39,095 nucleotides of DNA, taken from NCBI GenBank assembly GCA_947058885.1, contig CAMSIF010000009.1, positions 1 to 39,095 on the forward strand, written 5' to 3'. Numbering within the stretch: the first letter of the stretch is position 1; each line of letters begins with the position of its first letter. This document shows, one piece after another, positions 25,976 to 33,921 of this stretch. The translations under genes were made by a program, and so were the position numbers. This stretch comes from an uncultured Clostridia bacterium. Lineage in GTDB: Bacteria > Bacillota > Clostridia > Oscillospirales > Oscillospiraceae. The notes under the pieces were generated by a model, which worked only from the letters and a program-made list of their open reading frames with translations, did not search any database and was not told the DNA's origin.

Positions 25976-26422
25976 ATGAAATTAAAAATCAAGCCTCTCT
26001 CCCCTAAAATAGGCAAGGAAATCCCTCTGCCCTATTACGCTACGCCCGGCGCGGCCGCGTTGGACCTTCACGCTTGTATAGATAAGCCGTTGACTATACC
26101 GGGCGGAAGCCGGGTGTTGGTGCCTACAGGTATCGCAGTGGCGATTATGGAGAATCATGTAGGGATTGTAGCGGTGCGCAGCAGTATGGGCATACGTAAT
26201 GGAATAACGCTCAGTAATGGAATTGGGGTAATTGACAGCGATTATCGGGGGCCCATAGGGGTTGGCCTGCACAATTTAAATAAGGAGCCTTATACCATTC
26301 AGCCTGGGGACCGGATTGCGCAGCTGATGATAGTGCCGGTAACGCGTCATGAGATTGAAGTCGTATCGGAACTGCCTGAGAGTGAGAGAGGAGAAGGCGG
26401 TTTAGGTTCTACAGGCCGCTGA
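25976..26422 (+). CDS. dut: dUTP diphosphatase
   Basis: Dut hydrolyses dUTP to dUMP, preventing uracil incorporation and feeding dTMP synthesis. All five trimeric dUTPase motifs are seen in the 148 residues: PGAAALDLHA (1), VRSSMGIRNG (2), GVIDSDYRGPIGVGLHN with catalytic Asp and Tyr (3), GDRIAQLM (4), and the glycine-rich tail RGEGGLGSTGR (5). AAAGGAAAG lies upstream. It is followed at once by a dispersed hairpin repeat. Confidence 0.96.
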   Translation: MKLKIKPLSPKIGKEIPLPYYATPGAAALDLHACIDKPLTIPGGSRVLVPTGIAVAIMENHVGIVAVRSSMGIRNGITLSNGIGVIDSDYRGPIGVGLHNLNKEPYTIQPGDRIAQLMIVPVTRHEIEVVSELPESERGEGGLGSTGR

Positions 26423-26429
26423 CAAAGGA

Positions 26430-26480
26430 GCGCGATTAAAATTCTTTTTTGATTCTTTTTTCTTATAAGAAAAAAGAATG
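26430..26480 (+). repeat. Dispersed hairpin repeat, copy 3
   Basis: GCGCGATTAAAATTCTTTTT leads into a perfect 28-base palindrome, ATTCTTTTTTCTTA with its complement. It shares the ATTC/GAAT outer pairs with copy 1. It fills the dut-maf spacer. Confidence 0.85.
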
Positions 26481-26511
26481 ACTACCGAAGAAAAATATGA
26501 GGAAACCACCT

Positions 26512-27099
26512 ATGTCTCGTATTATACTAGCATCTCAGTCTCCCCGCCGCCGCCAGCTGTTGGACCAGATTGGTCTGACTGGTTACGAAATTCTGGTACC
26601 GCAGGCGGACGAAAGCTATGAACCTTCTCTCCCTCCTGCCGAAATTGTCCGCTCCATTTCCCGCAAGAAAGCGGAAGCGGCATCCCGTCTTGCCGGAGAT
26701 TCCGAGGCTCTTATCATCGCTGCTGATACGATGGTATTTCTGGATTCGCTTCGCCTTGGGAAACCTCACAGCGAACAGGAAGCTTATTCTATGCTTACTT
26801 CCCTTTCTGGCCGGACCCATGAGGTCATTACGGGGATCACGGTTCTCCAGGGCAGCCGCATGGAAACCTGCTCAGATATGACAGGCGTTACGTTCCGCTC
26901 TCTGACAGATGCGGAAAAGTGGTCGTATATCCGTACCGGGGAGCCGATGGATAAGGCAGGAGCCTATGGCGTTCAAGGTAAGGCGGCCCTTTTTGTTACC
27001 GGCATCAGCGGCGATTATTTTAATGTTATGGGACTCCCCTTGCATTTGCTTGGACAAATGCTTTCCAGCTTTGGAATGGATTTCTTTTCTTTTTCTTGA
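26512..27099 (+). CDS. maf: Maf family nucleotide pyrophosphatase
   Basis: Maf proteins hydrolyse dTTP/UTP or modified nucleotides and are tied to septum inhibition in Bacillus. The core is complete: IILASQSPRRRQLL at the N-terminus, the catalytic region IIAADTMVF near 67-75, KPHSEQEAY, and GAYGVQGKAALFV with GDYFNVMGLPL. I start at ATG 26512 since GAGG lies nine bases upstream and Maf proteins begin at SRIILAS; the track start at 26497 lacks a site. The last residues (DFFSFS) and the stop lie at the edge of repeat copy 4, so the natural C-terminus seems to be remodelled by the repeat. Maf next to mreCD is a classic linkage. Confidence 0.93.
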   Translation: MSRIILASQSPRRRQLLDQIGLTGYEILVPQADESYEPSLPPAEIVRSISRKKAEAASRLAGDSEALIIAADTMVFLDSLRLGKPHSEQEAYSMLTSLSGRTHEVITGITVLQGSRMETCSDMTGVTFRSLTDAEKWSYIRTGEPMDKAGAYGVQGKAALFVTGISGDYFNVMGLPLHLLGQMLSSFGMDFFSFS

Positions 27100-27132
27100 A
27101 AGAAAAAGAAACAAAAAGAACTTTAATCTCGC
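27087..27132 (-). repeat. Dispersed hairpin repeat, copy 4 (overlaps maf 3' end)
   Basis: On the minus strand it reads GCGAGATTAAAGTTCTTTTTG, then TTTCTTTTTCTT / AAGAAAAAGAAA. Outer pairs are TTTC/GAAA, a third covarying state. Its palindrome supplies the last codons and the TGA of maf. Confidence 0.85.
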
Positions 27133-27192
27133 TACCAGGAATGATTTTATCCAACCTTACCGCCCGGTAACGATTGAAAAGGAGGCGGTCGA

Positions 27193-28029
27193 GTGAAGCA
27201 GACCGACAAATTCGCTATTATGCTGCTATCCATAGCGGCGGCCATCGCCGTCCTGCTTAGCATCATGACATATCTATCTACCAATTCCTCCATTTTGCCC
27301 GATATCGCCGGAGTCATCGCAACCCCCTTCCGTTCCGTCTCCTCCACCATCACCAACACCATTGACGGCTGTCTCGCCTATATGTCCGATTTCGACGCCC
27401 TCAAGGAAGAAAACGAACGCCTCAAACTCCAAATCGCGGAGATGGAAGAGGAAGTCCGCCAAGCAAAGGCCGACAGCGACGAAAACGCCCGCCTCCGGGA
27501 CCTGGCCGAACTCCGCGAACAGCGCCGTGACCTGCACCTGGAATCCGCCCGTGTTTTGGAACAGGACGCCTCCAATTGGTCCAGCATGTTGACAATCAGC
27601 AAGGGTACCTCCCAGGACATTGAGACCGGCGACTGCGTTATTACCGAGGCTGGCTATTTGGTAGGCGTCGTCACTGAAGCCGGTCTTAACTGGGCTACTG
27701 TCCGCACAATTCTGGACAGTTCCTCCTCTATTGGAGCCATGATTTTCCGCAGTGGAGCCAGCGCGCTGGCCCAAGGCGATTTTGCTCTTATGAGCGAAGG
27801 CCGTCTGACGCTCTCCTATTTGGGTACAACTCCAGACCTGGTTTCCGGCGATCTCGTCATGACCTCCGGCCTTGGCGGCTACTACCCCTCTCAGGTCGTC
27901 ATTGGCTCGGTAGAGGAAGTCCGCGCCAGTGACGACGGCCTGGACCAGGTTGCGGTAGTGCGTCCCTCTGCGGATATCGAATCCCTGACACAAGTATTTG
28001 TAGTTACCAGTTTCGACATAGTCGAGTGA
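27193..28029 (+). CDS. mreC: Rod shape-determining protein MreC, GTG start
   Basis: MreC is the bitopic elongasome scaffold that activates PBP2-RodA. The 278 residues comprise a short cytoplasmic N-terminus, one transmembrane helix (about 8-27), a long coiled coil (about 70-115, LKEENERLKLQIAEMEEEVRQ...), and the beta-barrel domain with ITEAGYLVGVVTEAG and VVIGSVEEV. GTG at 27193 has AGGAGG seven bases upstream. It is followed by mreD and the penicillin-binding protein; mreB is not in the window. Its coding strand is C-rich (about 100 C to 70 G across 27301-27600), opposite to the G-rich genes later in this arm. Confidence 0.95.
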   Translation: MKQTDKFAIMLLSIAAAIAVLLSIMTYLSTNSSILPDIAGVIATPFRSVSSTITNTIDGCLAYMSDFDALKEENERLKLQIAEMEEEVRQAKADSDENARLRDLAELREQRRDLHLESARVLEQDASNWSSMLTISKGTSQDIETGDCVITEAGYLVGVVTEAGLNWATVRTILDSSSSIGAMIFRSGASALAQGDFALMSEGRLTLSYLGTTPDLVSGDLVMTSGLGGYYPSQVVIGSVEEVRASDDGLDQVAVVRPSADIESLTQVFVVTSFDIVE

Positions 28030-28059
28030 CAAACCGCCGGCGGAAGGAGTGCATGGCCT

Positions 28060-28572
28060 GTGATGCCAAAAAGTTATATTGTATTTAAGTGGGTTATTTA
28101 CAGTCTGGCAACGCTTTTTATGATGGCCTTTCAGGCCTTACTGCTCAACCAGATTGAAATTATGGGAGTTATCCCGTTTCTCTATCCCATGCTGCCCGCT
28201 GTGGTGTCCATGTATGAAGGCGGCCGCCGGGGTCCTGTTTTTTCCTTGATTTTCGGCCTTGTATGCGACCTTCTGATCCCCTCCCCGTTTAAGGGCTTTT
28301 TTACCATTGCCTTTACGCTTTCCGCCCTGCTCTCGTCCCGGGTTGCGGAGGATTTACTCTCTCCTGGTTTCCTCTGCGGTATTTTGGTATCCGCCCTTTC
28401 CCTGGCTCTGACAGGATGCCTCCGTATTTTTATTGGTCTTCTTTCCGGCGGCGGATATCTGGAGCTTATGGCGTGGATAGCCTTGATAGAATCTCTCGCC
28501 ACCCTTCCTTTTGCCGTCATAGTTCTCCCAATCTATGGGACAATTCATAAACGCTGCGCGGTGGATTACTAA
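28060..28572 (+). CDS. mreD: Rod shape-determining protein MreD
   Basis: MreD is the polytopic partner of MreC. The 170-residue protein is mostly hydrophobic, with about five predicted membrane segments (near 10-27, 37-50, 60-75, 85-105 and 140-160) and the family pattern FGLVCDLL near 66-73. The track start is GTG 28060, immediately followed by ATG 28063; GGAAGGAG lies 11-14 bases upstream and either may serve. An ATG at 28053 in another frame opens an 11-codon overlapping ORF that ends inside mreD, with better spacing to that site, a possible translational tuner. It sits 30 bases after mreC. Confidence 0.93.
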   Translation: MMPKSYIVFKWVIYSLATLFMMAFQALLLNQIEIMGVIPFLYPMLPAVVSMYEGGRRGPVFSLIFGLVCDLLIPSPFKGFFTIAFTLSALLSSRVAEDLLSPGFLCGILVSALSLALTGCLRIFIGLLSGGGYLELMAWIALIESLATLPFAVIVLPIYGTIHKRCAVDY

Positions 28573-28602
28573 AGAGATTATTTGCTGAGAAAGGAGTCGC
28601 CT

Positions 28603-30792
28603 ATGGAAGATAGAAAACGTTTTCATCTGCGTTCAAATATTTTGGTCGTGGCGTTTCTGGCCTGTCTGTTTGGTTTCATCTGTATTCTTTACAACGCTCA
28701 GGTAGTCCATGGCAAGGATTATCTCGCGAAATCCAACACCCAGGTTACGACTACCCAGACGGTTGAGACGTCCCGGGGCATTATCACAGACCGCAACGGC
28801 AAAATACTGGTTTCCAACGAAGAAACCTATTGCGTTAATTTTGACCCCAAAGAGGTTCCGGCCAGTTCGGATCCGGATGTCAGTCAGAAGCAGACCATAG
28901 CCTGCGCGGTTCTCCGTCTCCTGAAGCTATGTCAGGAGTACGGCGTTACCTGGACGGACGGCCTCCCCCTCTCTACAGAAAAGCCTTTCTCCTACACCCT
29001 TTCTTCAGTTCAGAGCAGAGAACGCACATATCTACAACGGTATCTTGCTGACCGGGGCTGGTCGGAGACAGAGCTGACGGAGACCACCGCGTTTCCCCTC
29101 ATGACAGAGAAGCTGAAGGAAGAACTGCAAGTATCCTCCCGTCCTCTCTCCGCTAATCTGTTGTTCCAGCTGATGCGGAAGGATTTTGATATTCCAGAGG
29201 ATTTTACTGATGAGGAAGCCCGGTTGGCTATGGGTGTGCTCTATGAGTTGTCTCTCCGAACTCTGCCGAAGCCAAACACAGTAAATATTCCTTATGAATT
29301 TGCAAAGGATGTACCTGTAGAAGTTATTTCTATCCTTCACGACGGCAATTTTGATGGCGTATCGGTAGGTATTAAAACGGTCCGCCAGTACAACACAGAT
29401 TACGCCGCCCATATTTTAGGCCGTGTAGCCGCCATAGACACCAAGGAGGAGCGGGATGAACTGAACGCTCCCTATGCCGCCGCCCAGGCGGCAGGCCAGG
29501 ATACTTCCAGCATTCACTACTACCAGCCAGACGATAAGGTTGGCAAGGATGGTGTGGAAAAGGCGTTTGAGAAATACCTCTGCGGCCTGGAGGGAAAGCG
29601 GCTTATTACCACGGACCGTAATGGAAAGATTACCAGTGAGCTCTATTCCATTGAGCCGAGGCCTGGGGATACGGTGTCCCTGACGATTGACATTGATTTC
29701 CAGGAGAAGGTGGAAAAGATTCTGGCCCAGTCCACCCAGACCATGATTGAAGAGGACGGCATTGAGGACCGTGGTTCCGCAGCGGCGGTAGTCAGCGTGG
29801 CGGATGGTGGTATTCTTGCGCTGGCCAATTATCCGACATACAGCCAGCGCACCTATCTGGAAAATTACACGGAATTGGCGGAGAATCCGGGCCATCCCTT
29901 TACCAACCGGGCTTTGACTGGCGCCTACGCTCCCGGTTCTACCTTCAAGCCCTGTACGGCGGTGGCGGCGGTGGGCAGCGGAGTTATCACCACCACATCT
30001 ACCATCAACGCTTTGGGCAAATACACCTACTGGCCGGGTTATCAGCCTTGGTGCTGGCGGCGTACTGTCCCATGTCATGGCCGGATTAACGTTTCCCAGG
30101 CGATTTTCCATAGCTGCAACTACTTTTTCTATGAAGTGGGCCGCCTGATGACTATTGATGTAATGGGCGAGTATGCGGCGGCTTTCGGCCTGGGCCAGCC
30201 TACAGGTGTGGAAATCTGGGAAAACACTGGAGTAATGGCCAGCCCGGAGTATTCCCAATCTCAGGGAGTACCCTGGGTGGGAGGCAACACAATTCAGGCG
30301 GCTATTGGGCAGGGCGACAGCTCCTTCACCCCCCTCCAGCTTGCCAATTATATTGCTACCTTGGTTCGCGGCGGAGAGCGTTACGGTGCTCATCTTCTCA
30401 ACAATGTCATTTCCTATGACGGAAGCGAGACGGTATTGGATTACGAGCCTGAGGTGCTGGCTACGGTAAATATGACAGAAGAGACCTTGGAGGCGGTAAA
30501 AAAGGGTATGGGCGAACTGGCCTCCAAGGGCAGTATTTCCAAGTACTTTGCCGATTGCGTAGTAACCGCCGGGGCCAAGACGGGCAGTGCGCAGCTGGGC
30601 GACAGCAACACCAACGGCGTATTTGTCTGCTTCGCCCCCTTTGAGGAACCTGAAATCGCGGTAGCGGTAGTGATTGAAAAGGGCGGCAGCGGCGCGGCGG
30701 TGGCGTCTACGGCTGTAGAGATTCTTAACGCCTATTTCTCCGACAGCGATATCGGCGCGATGATGGTGCCAGAGGGTACGCTTCTTCCCTGA
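28603..30792 (+). CDS. mrdA: Class B penicillin-binding protein 2 (elongasome transpeptidase)
   Basis: This is the peptidoglycan DD-transpeptidase that works with RodA in side-wall synthesis. With ATG 28603 it has 729 residues: one transmembrane helix (about 12-34), a PBP dimerisation domain beginning SRGIITDRNGKIL, and a transpeptidase domain with the three active-site motifs STFK (Ser446), SCN (504-506) and KTG (659-661). A GKDGVEKAFEKYLCG segment typical of PBP2 precedes the catalytic domain. AAGGAG fixes the ATG; the track start is an upstream TTG. It is the third gene of mreC-mreD-mrdA. A spore-type SpoVD/PBP2b is less likely, because no PASTA domain is present and mreCD precede it. Confidence 0.94.
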   Translation: MEDRKRFHLRSNILVVAFLACLFGFICILYNAQVVHGKDYLAKSNTQVTTTQTVETSRGIITDRNGKILVSNEETYCVNFDPKEVPASSDPDVSQKQTIACAVLRLLKLCQEYGVTWTDGLPLSTEKPFSYTLSSVQSRERTYLQRYLADRGWSETELTETTAFPLMTEKLKEELQVSSRPLSANLLFQLMRKDFDIPEDFTDEEARLAMGVLYELSLRTLPKPNTVNIPYEFAKDVPVEVISILHDGNFDGVSVGIKTVRQYNTDYAAHILGRVAAIDTKEERDELNAPYAAAQAAGQDTSSIHYYQPDDKVGKDGVEKAFEKYLCGLEGKRLITTDRNGKITSELYSIEPRPGDTVSLTIDIDFQEKVEKILAQSTQTMIEEDGIEDRGSAAAVVSVADGGILALANYPTYSQRTYLENYTELAENPGHPFTNRALTGAYAPGSTFKPCTAVAAVGSGVITTTSTINALGKYTYWPGYQPWCWRRTVPCHGRINVSQAIFHSCNYFFYEVGRLMTIDVMGEYAAAFGLGQPTGVEIWENTGVMASPEYSQSQGVPWVGGNTIQAAIGQGDSSFTPLQLANYIATLVRGGERYGAHLLNNVISYDGSETVLDYEPEVLATVNMTEETLEAVKKGMGELASKGSISKYFADCVVTAGAKTGSAQLGDSNTNGVFVCFAPFEEPEIAVAVVIEKGGSGAAVASTAVEILNAYFSDSDIGAMMVPEGTLLP

Positions 30793-30832
30793 TGGCATGG
30801 TTTGTATGTTTTTTCCAGTTATCTTATGTCAA

Positions 30833-30848
30833 TGTTTCACGTGAAACA
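30833..30848. promoter_or_regulatory. parS: parS centromere site 1
   Basis: TGTTTCACGTGAAACA is an exact match to the Bacillus parS consensus TGTTNCACGTGAAACA. It lies in the mrdA-GH13 spacer, 2.1 kb before parA. It also translates into the MFHVKH / VSRETL artefact peptides seen in the ORF track. Confidence 0.95.
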
Positions 30849-30878
30849 TTGGAAACAAGAAAAAGGAGACCCTTGTCT

Positions 30879-32756
30879 ATGCAGATTCCAGTTTTTGACT
30901 CCAGGGACCCTCGATATAAGGCTCCCTTTGGCGCGGTCCCATGCAATACAAAACTCAGCTTTACCGTCCGCCCTTCAGCGGCGGAAGGTTTCACGTCCTG
31001 CGTTCTCCTGATATTCCGGGAGTTTGAGGGGCGGCATGAGGAAGTTCCCCTCCACCCTGCCGGGGCGGAGGGGGATTGCTTTCTGTTTTCCTGCGAGTAC
31101 GAGGCTCCCGCACAGCCGGAATTGATTTGGTACAGTTTTCGGTTTTCCCGTGCCGGCGGCTCTGTTTTGCTGCTGGACAACGGCGGTCTCAATTGGCAGC
31201 TGACAGTCTACGACGCTTCCCTTCCTACGCCGGACTGGTTTGGCAGCGGAGTGACATATCAAATTTTCCCGGACCGGTTTCGCCGGACTGGCCTGCCGGA
31301 ATCTGCTGGCCTGCTGGGAAACCGCCGTATCCATCAGAACTGGGACGAAGCGATGGAGCTGCCGGAGGACCAGGAAGGCTTGCCTGGCAGGGATTTCTTT
31401 GGCGGCACCTTGGCGGGAATTACGGAGAAGCTGGATTATTTGAAGGGGCTGAGTGTGTCGACATTATATCTTTGTCCCATTTTTGAATCTGAGAGCAACC
31501 ACCGGTATAACACGGGAGATTACGAAAAAATTGATCCTATGCTGGGTACGGAAGAGGACTTCTGCCGTCTCTGCGCCGAGGCAAAAAAACGGGGTATCCG
31601 GGTGATGCTGGACGGCGTGTTTAACCATACGGGCAGCAACAGCCGCTATTTTAACGCCGCCGGGGCCTATCCCTCCCCCGGCGCGGCTCAAAGTCAGGAC
31701 AGTCCGTATTATTCCTGGTATACCTTCCAATCCTGGCCGGAAGAATATGACGCCTGGTGGGGCATAAAGACCCTTCCCGCAGTTAATGAGGAAAACCCGG
31801 AGTATGTTCAGTTTATCATTGAGGGGCATAATTCTGTTATTCGCCGGTGGCTTCGGGCGGGCGCGGATGCCTGGAGATTGGATGTGGCCGACGAGCTTCC
31901 GGATGAATTTATTGCCCGTATTCGTAGGGCTATGATGGAAGAAAAACCGGATAGTTTTCTTCTTGGCGAGGTTTGGGAGGACGGCAGTAATAAAATCTCC
32001 TACAGCAAACGCAGAAAGTATCTTTTGGGCCGGGAGACCCACGGTTTAATGAACTATCCTTTTCGGGTAGCCGCGCTGAGCTACCTGCAAGGCTTTAATG
32101 GTGAGGAACAGCCTTACACCGCGCGGGATTTTATGGAAGCTATGGAGACTATCCGGGAGAATTATCCTCCGGCTGCCTTTTATAACGGTATGAATATGCT
32201 GACTACCCACGATACTTCCCGTGCTTTGACACTTCTTGGCGGTCCCCGTCCTGCGCCGGAGACCCGCAGGGAGCGAGCCGCCTACCGTATGACCCATGAG
32301 GAGCGGGAACACGGAAAAAGTCTTTTGAAGCTGGGCGTTCTTCTGCTCTACGCCTTTCCTGGTTCTCCCACAGTTTTCTATGGAGATGAGGCAGGCATGG
32401 AGGGCTATGAGGACCCCATGAACCGAGGGACTTACCCCTGGGGGCGTGAGGACCAGGAATTGCTGGAGTATTACCGGATTTTAGGGAAAATCCGGGCATC
32501 CCGCGCTTCTTTGCAAAAGGGTACGCTTCGCTGGCTTCACGCGGAGGGACCGGTTCTGGCTTTTGCCCGTGACTGGAGCGGCGAGACCTCCGCCGCTGTT
32601 CTAAATGCTGGAAAAAATGCAGTGGAGCTTTCTATCCCGTGGTCTGGCGGTTTCGCCGCAGACATCTTGGGCGGACAACGGTTGGCCGTTCTGGACGGGC
32701 AAATAAAGCTCTCCCTCCCCCCTTTTGGCGGAGTGCTGCTGTCAAATACTACCTGA
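30879..32756 (+). CDS. GH13 family alpha-glucan hydrolase (neopullulanase/maltogenic amylase-like)
   Basis: This 625-residue protein is an intracellular enzyme by lack of a signal peptide. An N-terminal beta domain (about residues 1-110) resembles the CBM34 type. The catalytic barrel shows GH13 region I DGVFNHTG, region II DAWRLDVADE with nucleophile Asp335, region III LGEVWED with acid/base Glu364, and region IV MLTTHDTSR with Asp445. It probably cleaves cyclodextrins, pullulan or maltodextrins (GH13 subfamily 20-like); exact specificity is not readable. I start at ATG 30879, with AAAGGAG upstream; the track start overlaps the PBP gene and reads through parS (NVSRETL). A composite parS/terminator follows. 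Confidence 0.92.
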   Translation: MQIPVFDSRDPRYKAPFGAVPCNTKLSFTVRPSAAEGFTSCVLLIFREFEGRHEEVPLHPAGAEGDCFLFSCEYEAPAQPELIWYSFRFSRAGGSVLLLDNGGLNWQLTVYDASLPTPDWFGSGVTYQIFPDRFRRTGLPESAGLLGNRRIHQNWDEAMELPEDQEGLPGRDFFGGTLAGITEKLDYLKGLSVSTLYLCPIFESESNHRYNTGDYEKIDPMLGTEEDFCRLCAEAKKRGIRVMLDGVFNHTGSNSRYFNAAGAYPSPGAAQSQDSPYYSWYTFQSWPEEYDAWWGIKTLPAVNEENPEYVQFIIEGHNSVIRRWLRAGADAWRLDVADELPDEFIARIRRAMMEEKPDSFLLGEVWEDGSNKISYSKRRKYLLGRETHGLMNYPFRVAALSYLQGFNGEEQPYTARDFMEAMETIRENYPPAAFYNGMNMLTTHDTSRALTLLGGPRPAPETRRERAAYRMTHEEREHGKSLLKLGVLLLYAFPGSPTVFYGDEAGMEGYEDPMNRGTYPWGREDQELLEYYRILGKIRASRASLQKGTLRWLHAEGPVLAFARDWSGETSAAVLNAGKNAVELSIPWSGGFAADILGGQRLAVLDGQIKLSLPPFGGVLLSNTT

Positions 32757-32765
32757 GGCCGTATG

Positions 32766-32802
32766 CAGGGCAATGTTTCACGTGAAACATTGCCCTGTTT
32801 TT
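32766..32802 (+). terminator. parS: parS site 2 inside a 32-bp palindrome with T-tract (parS + terminator)
   Basis: The exact parS TGTTTCACGTGAAACA occupies 32774-32789. The dyad extends on both sides to CAGGGCAA...TTGCCCTG, a perfect 32-base palindrome (32766-32797), followed by TTTTTGTTGTTTTT. It begins nine bases after the GH13 stop, so it may serve both as a ParB site and as an intrinsic terminator. Confidence 0.88.
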
Positions 32803-32856
32803 GTTGTTTTTATGCTCTGGTTGAATAATTTGTGCAAAATTTTTCCTAATTTCCTG

Positions 32857-32884
32857 TTGAAATGCGGCGGCTTTGTGTTATACT
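32857..32884 (+). promoter_or_regulatory. Sigma-A-type promoter for parA
   Basis: TTGAAA and TATACT are 16 bases apart, about 70 bases before the parA start and after the upstream terminator. Confidence 0.7.
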
Positions 32885-32956
32885 ATACAGTACAGCTAAA
32901 AAAATGGATACGGGAGCTCCAATTGACCCTCCTGTGTCCTTTAGGGAGGTGTACCT

Positions 32957-33715
32957 GTGGCAAAAATCGTGACAGTTGTCAATCAAAAGGGCGGCGTGGG
33001 AAAAACCACAACCTGTATCAATTTGACTGCCGCTTTGCGGGAAAAGGGCTTGAAAGTCCTGCTGTGCGACTTCGACCCCCAGGCAAACGCGACCTCCGGT
33101 ATGGGTGTGGATAAGGCCTTATCTCTGGGGGTTTATGACGTGCTGCTCAACCATGTGGAACCGCGAAAACGGGTGGTCTCTACCCGATACGGCGATGTGC
33201 TGCCCTCTTCTAAAGGACTGGCGGGAGCCGGCGTGGAAATGGTTGGCCTGGACAACCGGGAACATCTGCTGCGAAAAGCTTTGGAAGAGCTTTCGCCGGA
33301 TTATGATTACATATTCGTGGACTGCCCGCCTTCCCTGGAGCTGCTGACGCTCAACGGCCTCTGTGCCGCGGACAGCGCGTTGGTGCCGGTGCAGAGCGAA
33401 TATTTTGCCCTGGAAGGTCTCAGCGATTTGATGTATACCATCCGCGCCGTGCGGCGGTCCCTGAATAAGAAGCTGGAGCTGGAGGGCGTGCTTATGACCA
33501 TGTTCGACAGCAGAACCAATCTGGCTTTACAGGTGGCGGAGGAGGTCAAAAGGTTCTTCCCTGGGAAGGTGTACGCCACGGTGATTCCCCGGAATGTACG
33601 CCTCAGCGAGGCCCCCAGTCACGGAAAACCAATCAGCGCCTATGACCGGGCTTCCCGAGGGAACGAGGCCTACGCGAAGCTGGCTGAGGAGTTTCTGCGA
33701 AAAAACAAAAAATAG
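32957..33715 (+). CDS. parA: Chromosome partitioning ATPase ParA (Soj), GTG start
   Basis: ParA/Soj is a Walker-type ATPase that moves ParB-parS complexes and, in Bacillus, controls DnaA. The 252 residues start AKIVTVVNQKGGVGKTT with the deviant Walker A KGGVGKTT at 11-18. They continue with DFDPQANATSGMG, DCPPSLELLTLN and PRNVRLSEAPSHG, all chromosomal ParA hallmarks. There is no N-terminal helix-turn-helix, as in chromosomal rather than plasmid type Ia ParA. GTG has GGGAGGT upstream. Confidence 0.96.
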   Translation: MAKIVTVVNQKGGVGKTTTCINLTAALREKGLKVLLCDFDPQANATSGMGVDKALSLGVYDVLLNHVEPRKRVVSTRYGDVLPSSKGLAGAGVEMVGLDNREHLLRKALEELSPDYDYIFVDCPPSLELLTLNGLCAADSALVPVQSEYFALEGLSDLMYTIRAVRRSLNKKLELEGVLMTMFDSRTNLALQVAEEVKRFFPGKVYATVIPRNVRLSEAPSHGKPISAYDRASRGNEAYAKLAEEFLRKNKK

Positions 33716-33921
33716 TATTTGTTTTTCTAGCTAGAAACGTTGGCCTCGCAGATGGAAACGGAACTTTATGGAAAGAATACTCCTTTCCTGTACCCATAAA
33801 AATTATGAGATGATTGGTATGATTTGTGTATTTTGCGGCGTTATGCGGTAATCTATAACCAGTGCGGCGCAAAGGCGGGTTTGGCGTCCGTCTAGGACTT
33901 CAGAGCAAAGGAGAATCCTCT

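Noticed and set aside
29416-30798. Minus-strand ORF of 460 aa
   Set aside because: Antisense to the penicillin-binding protein gene.
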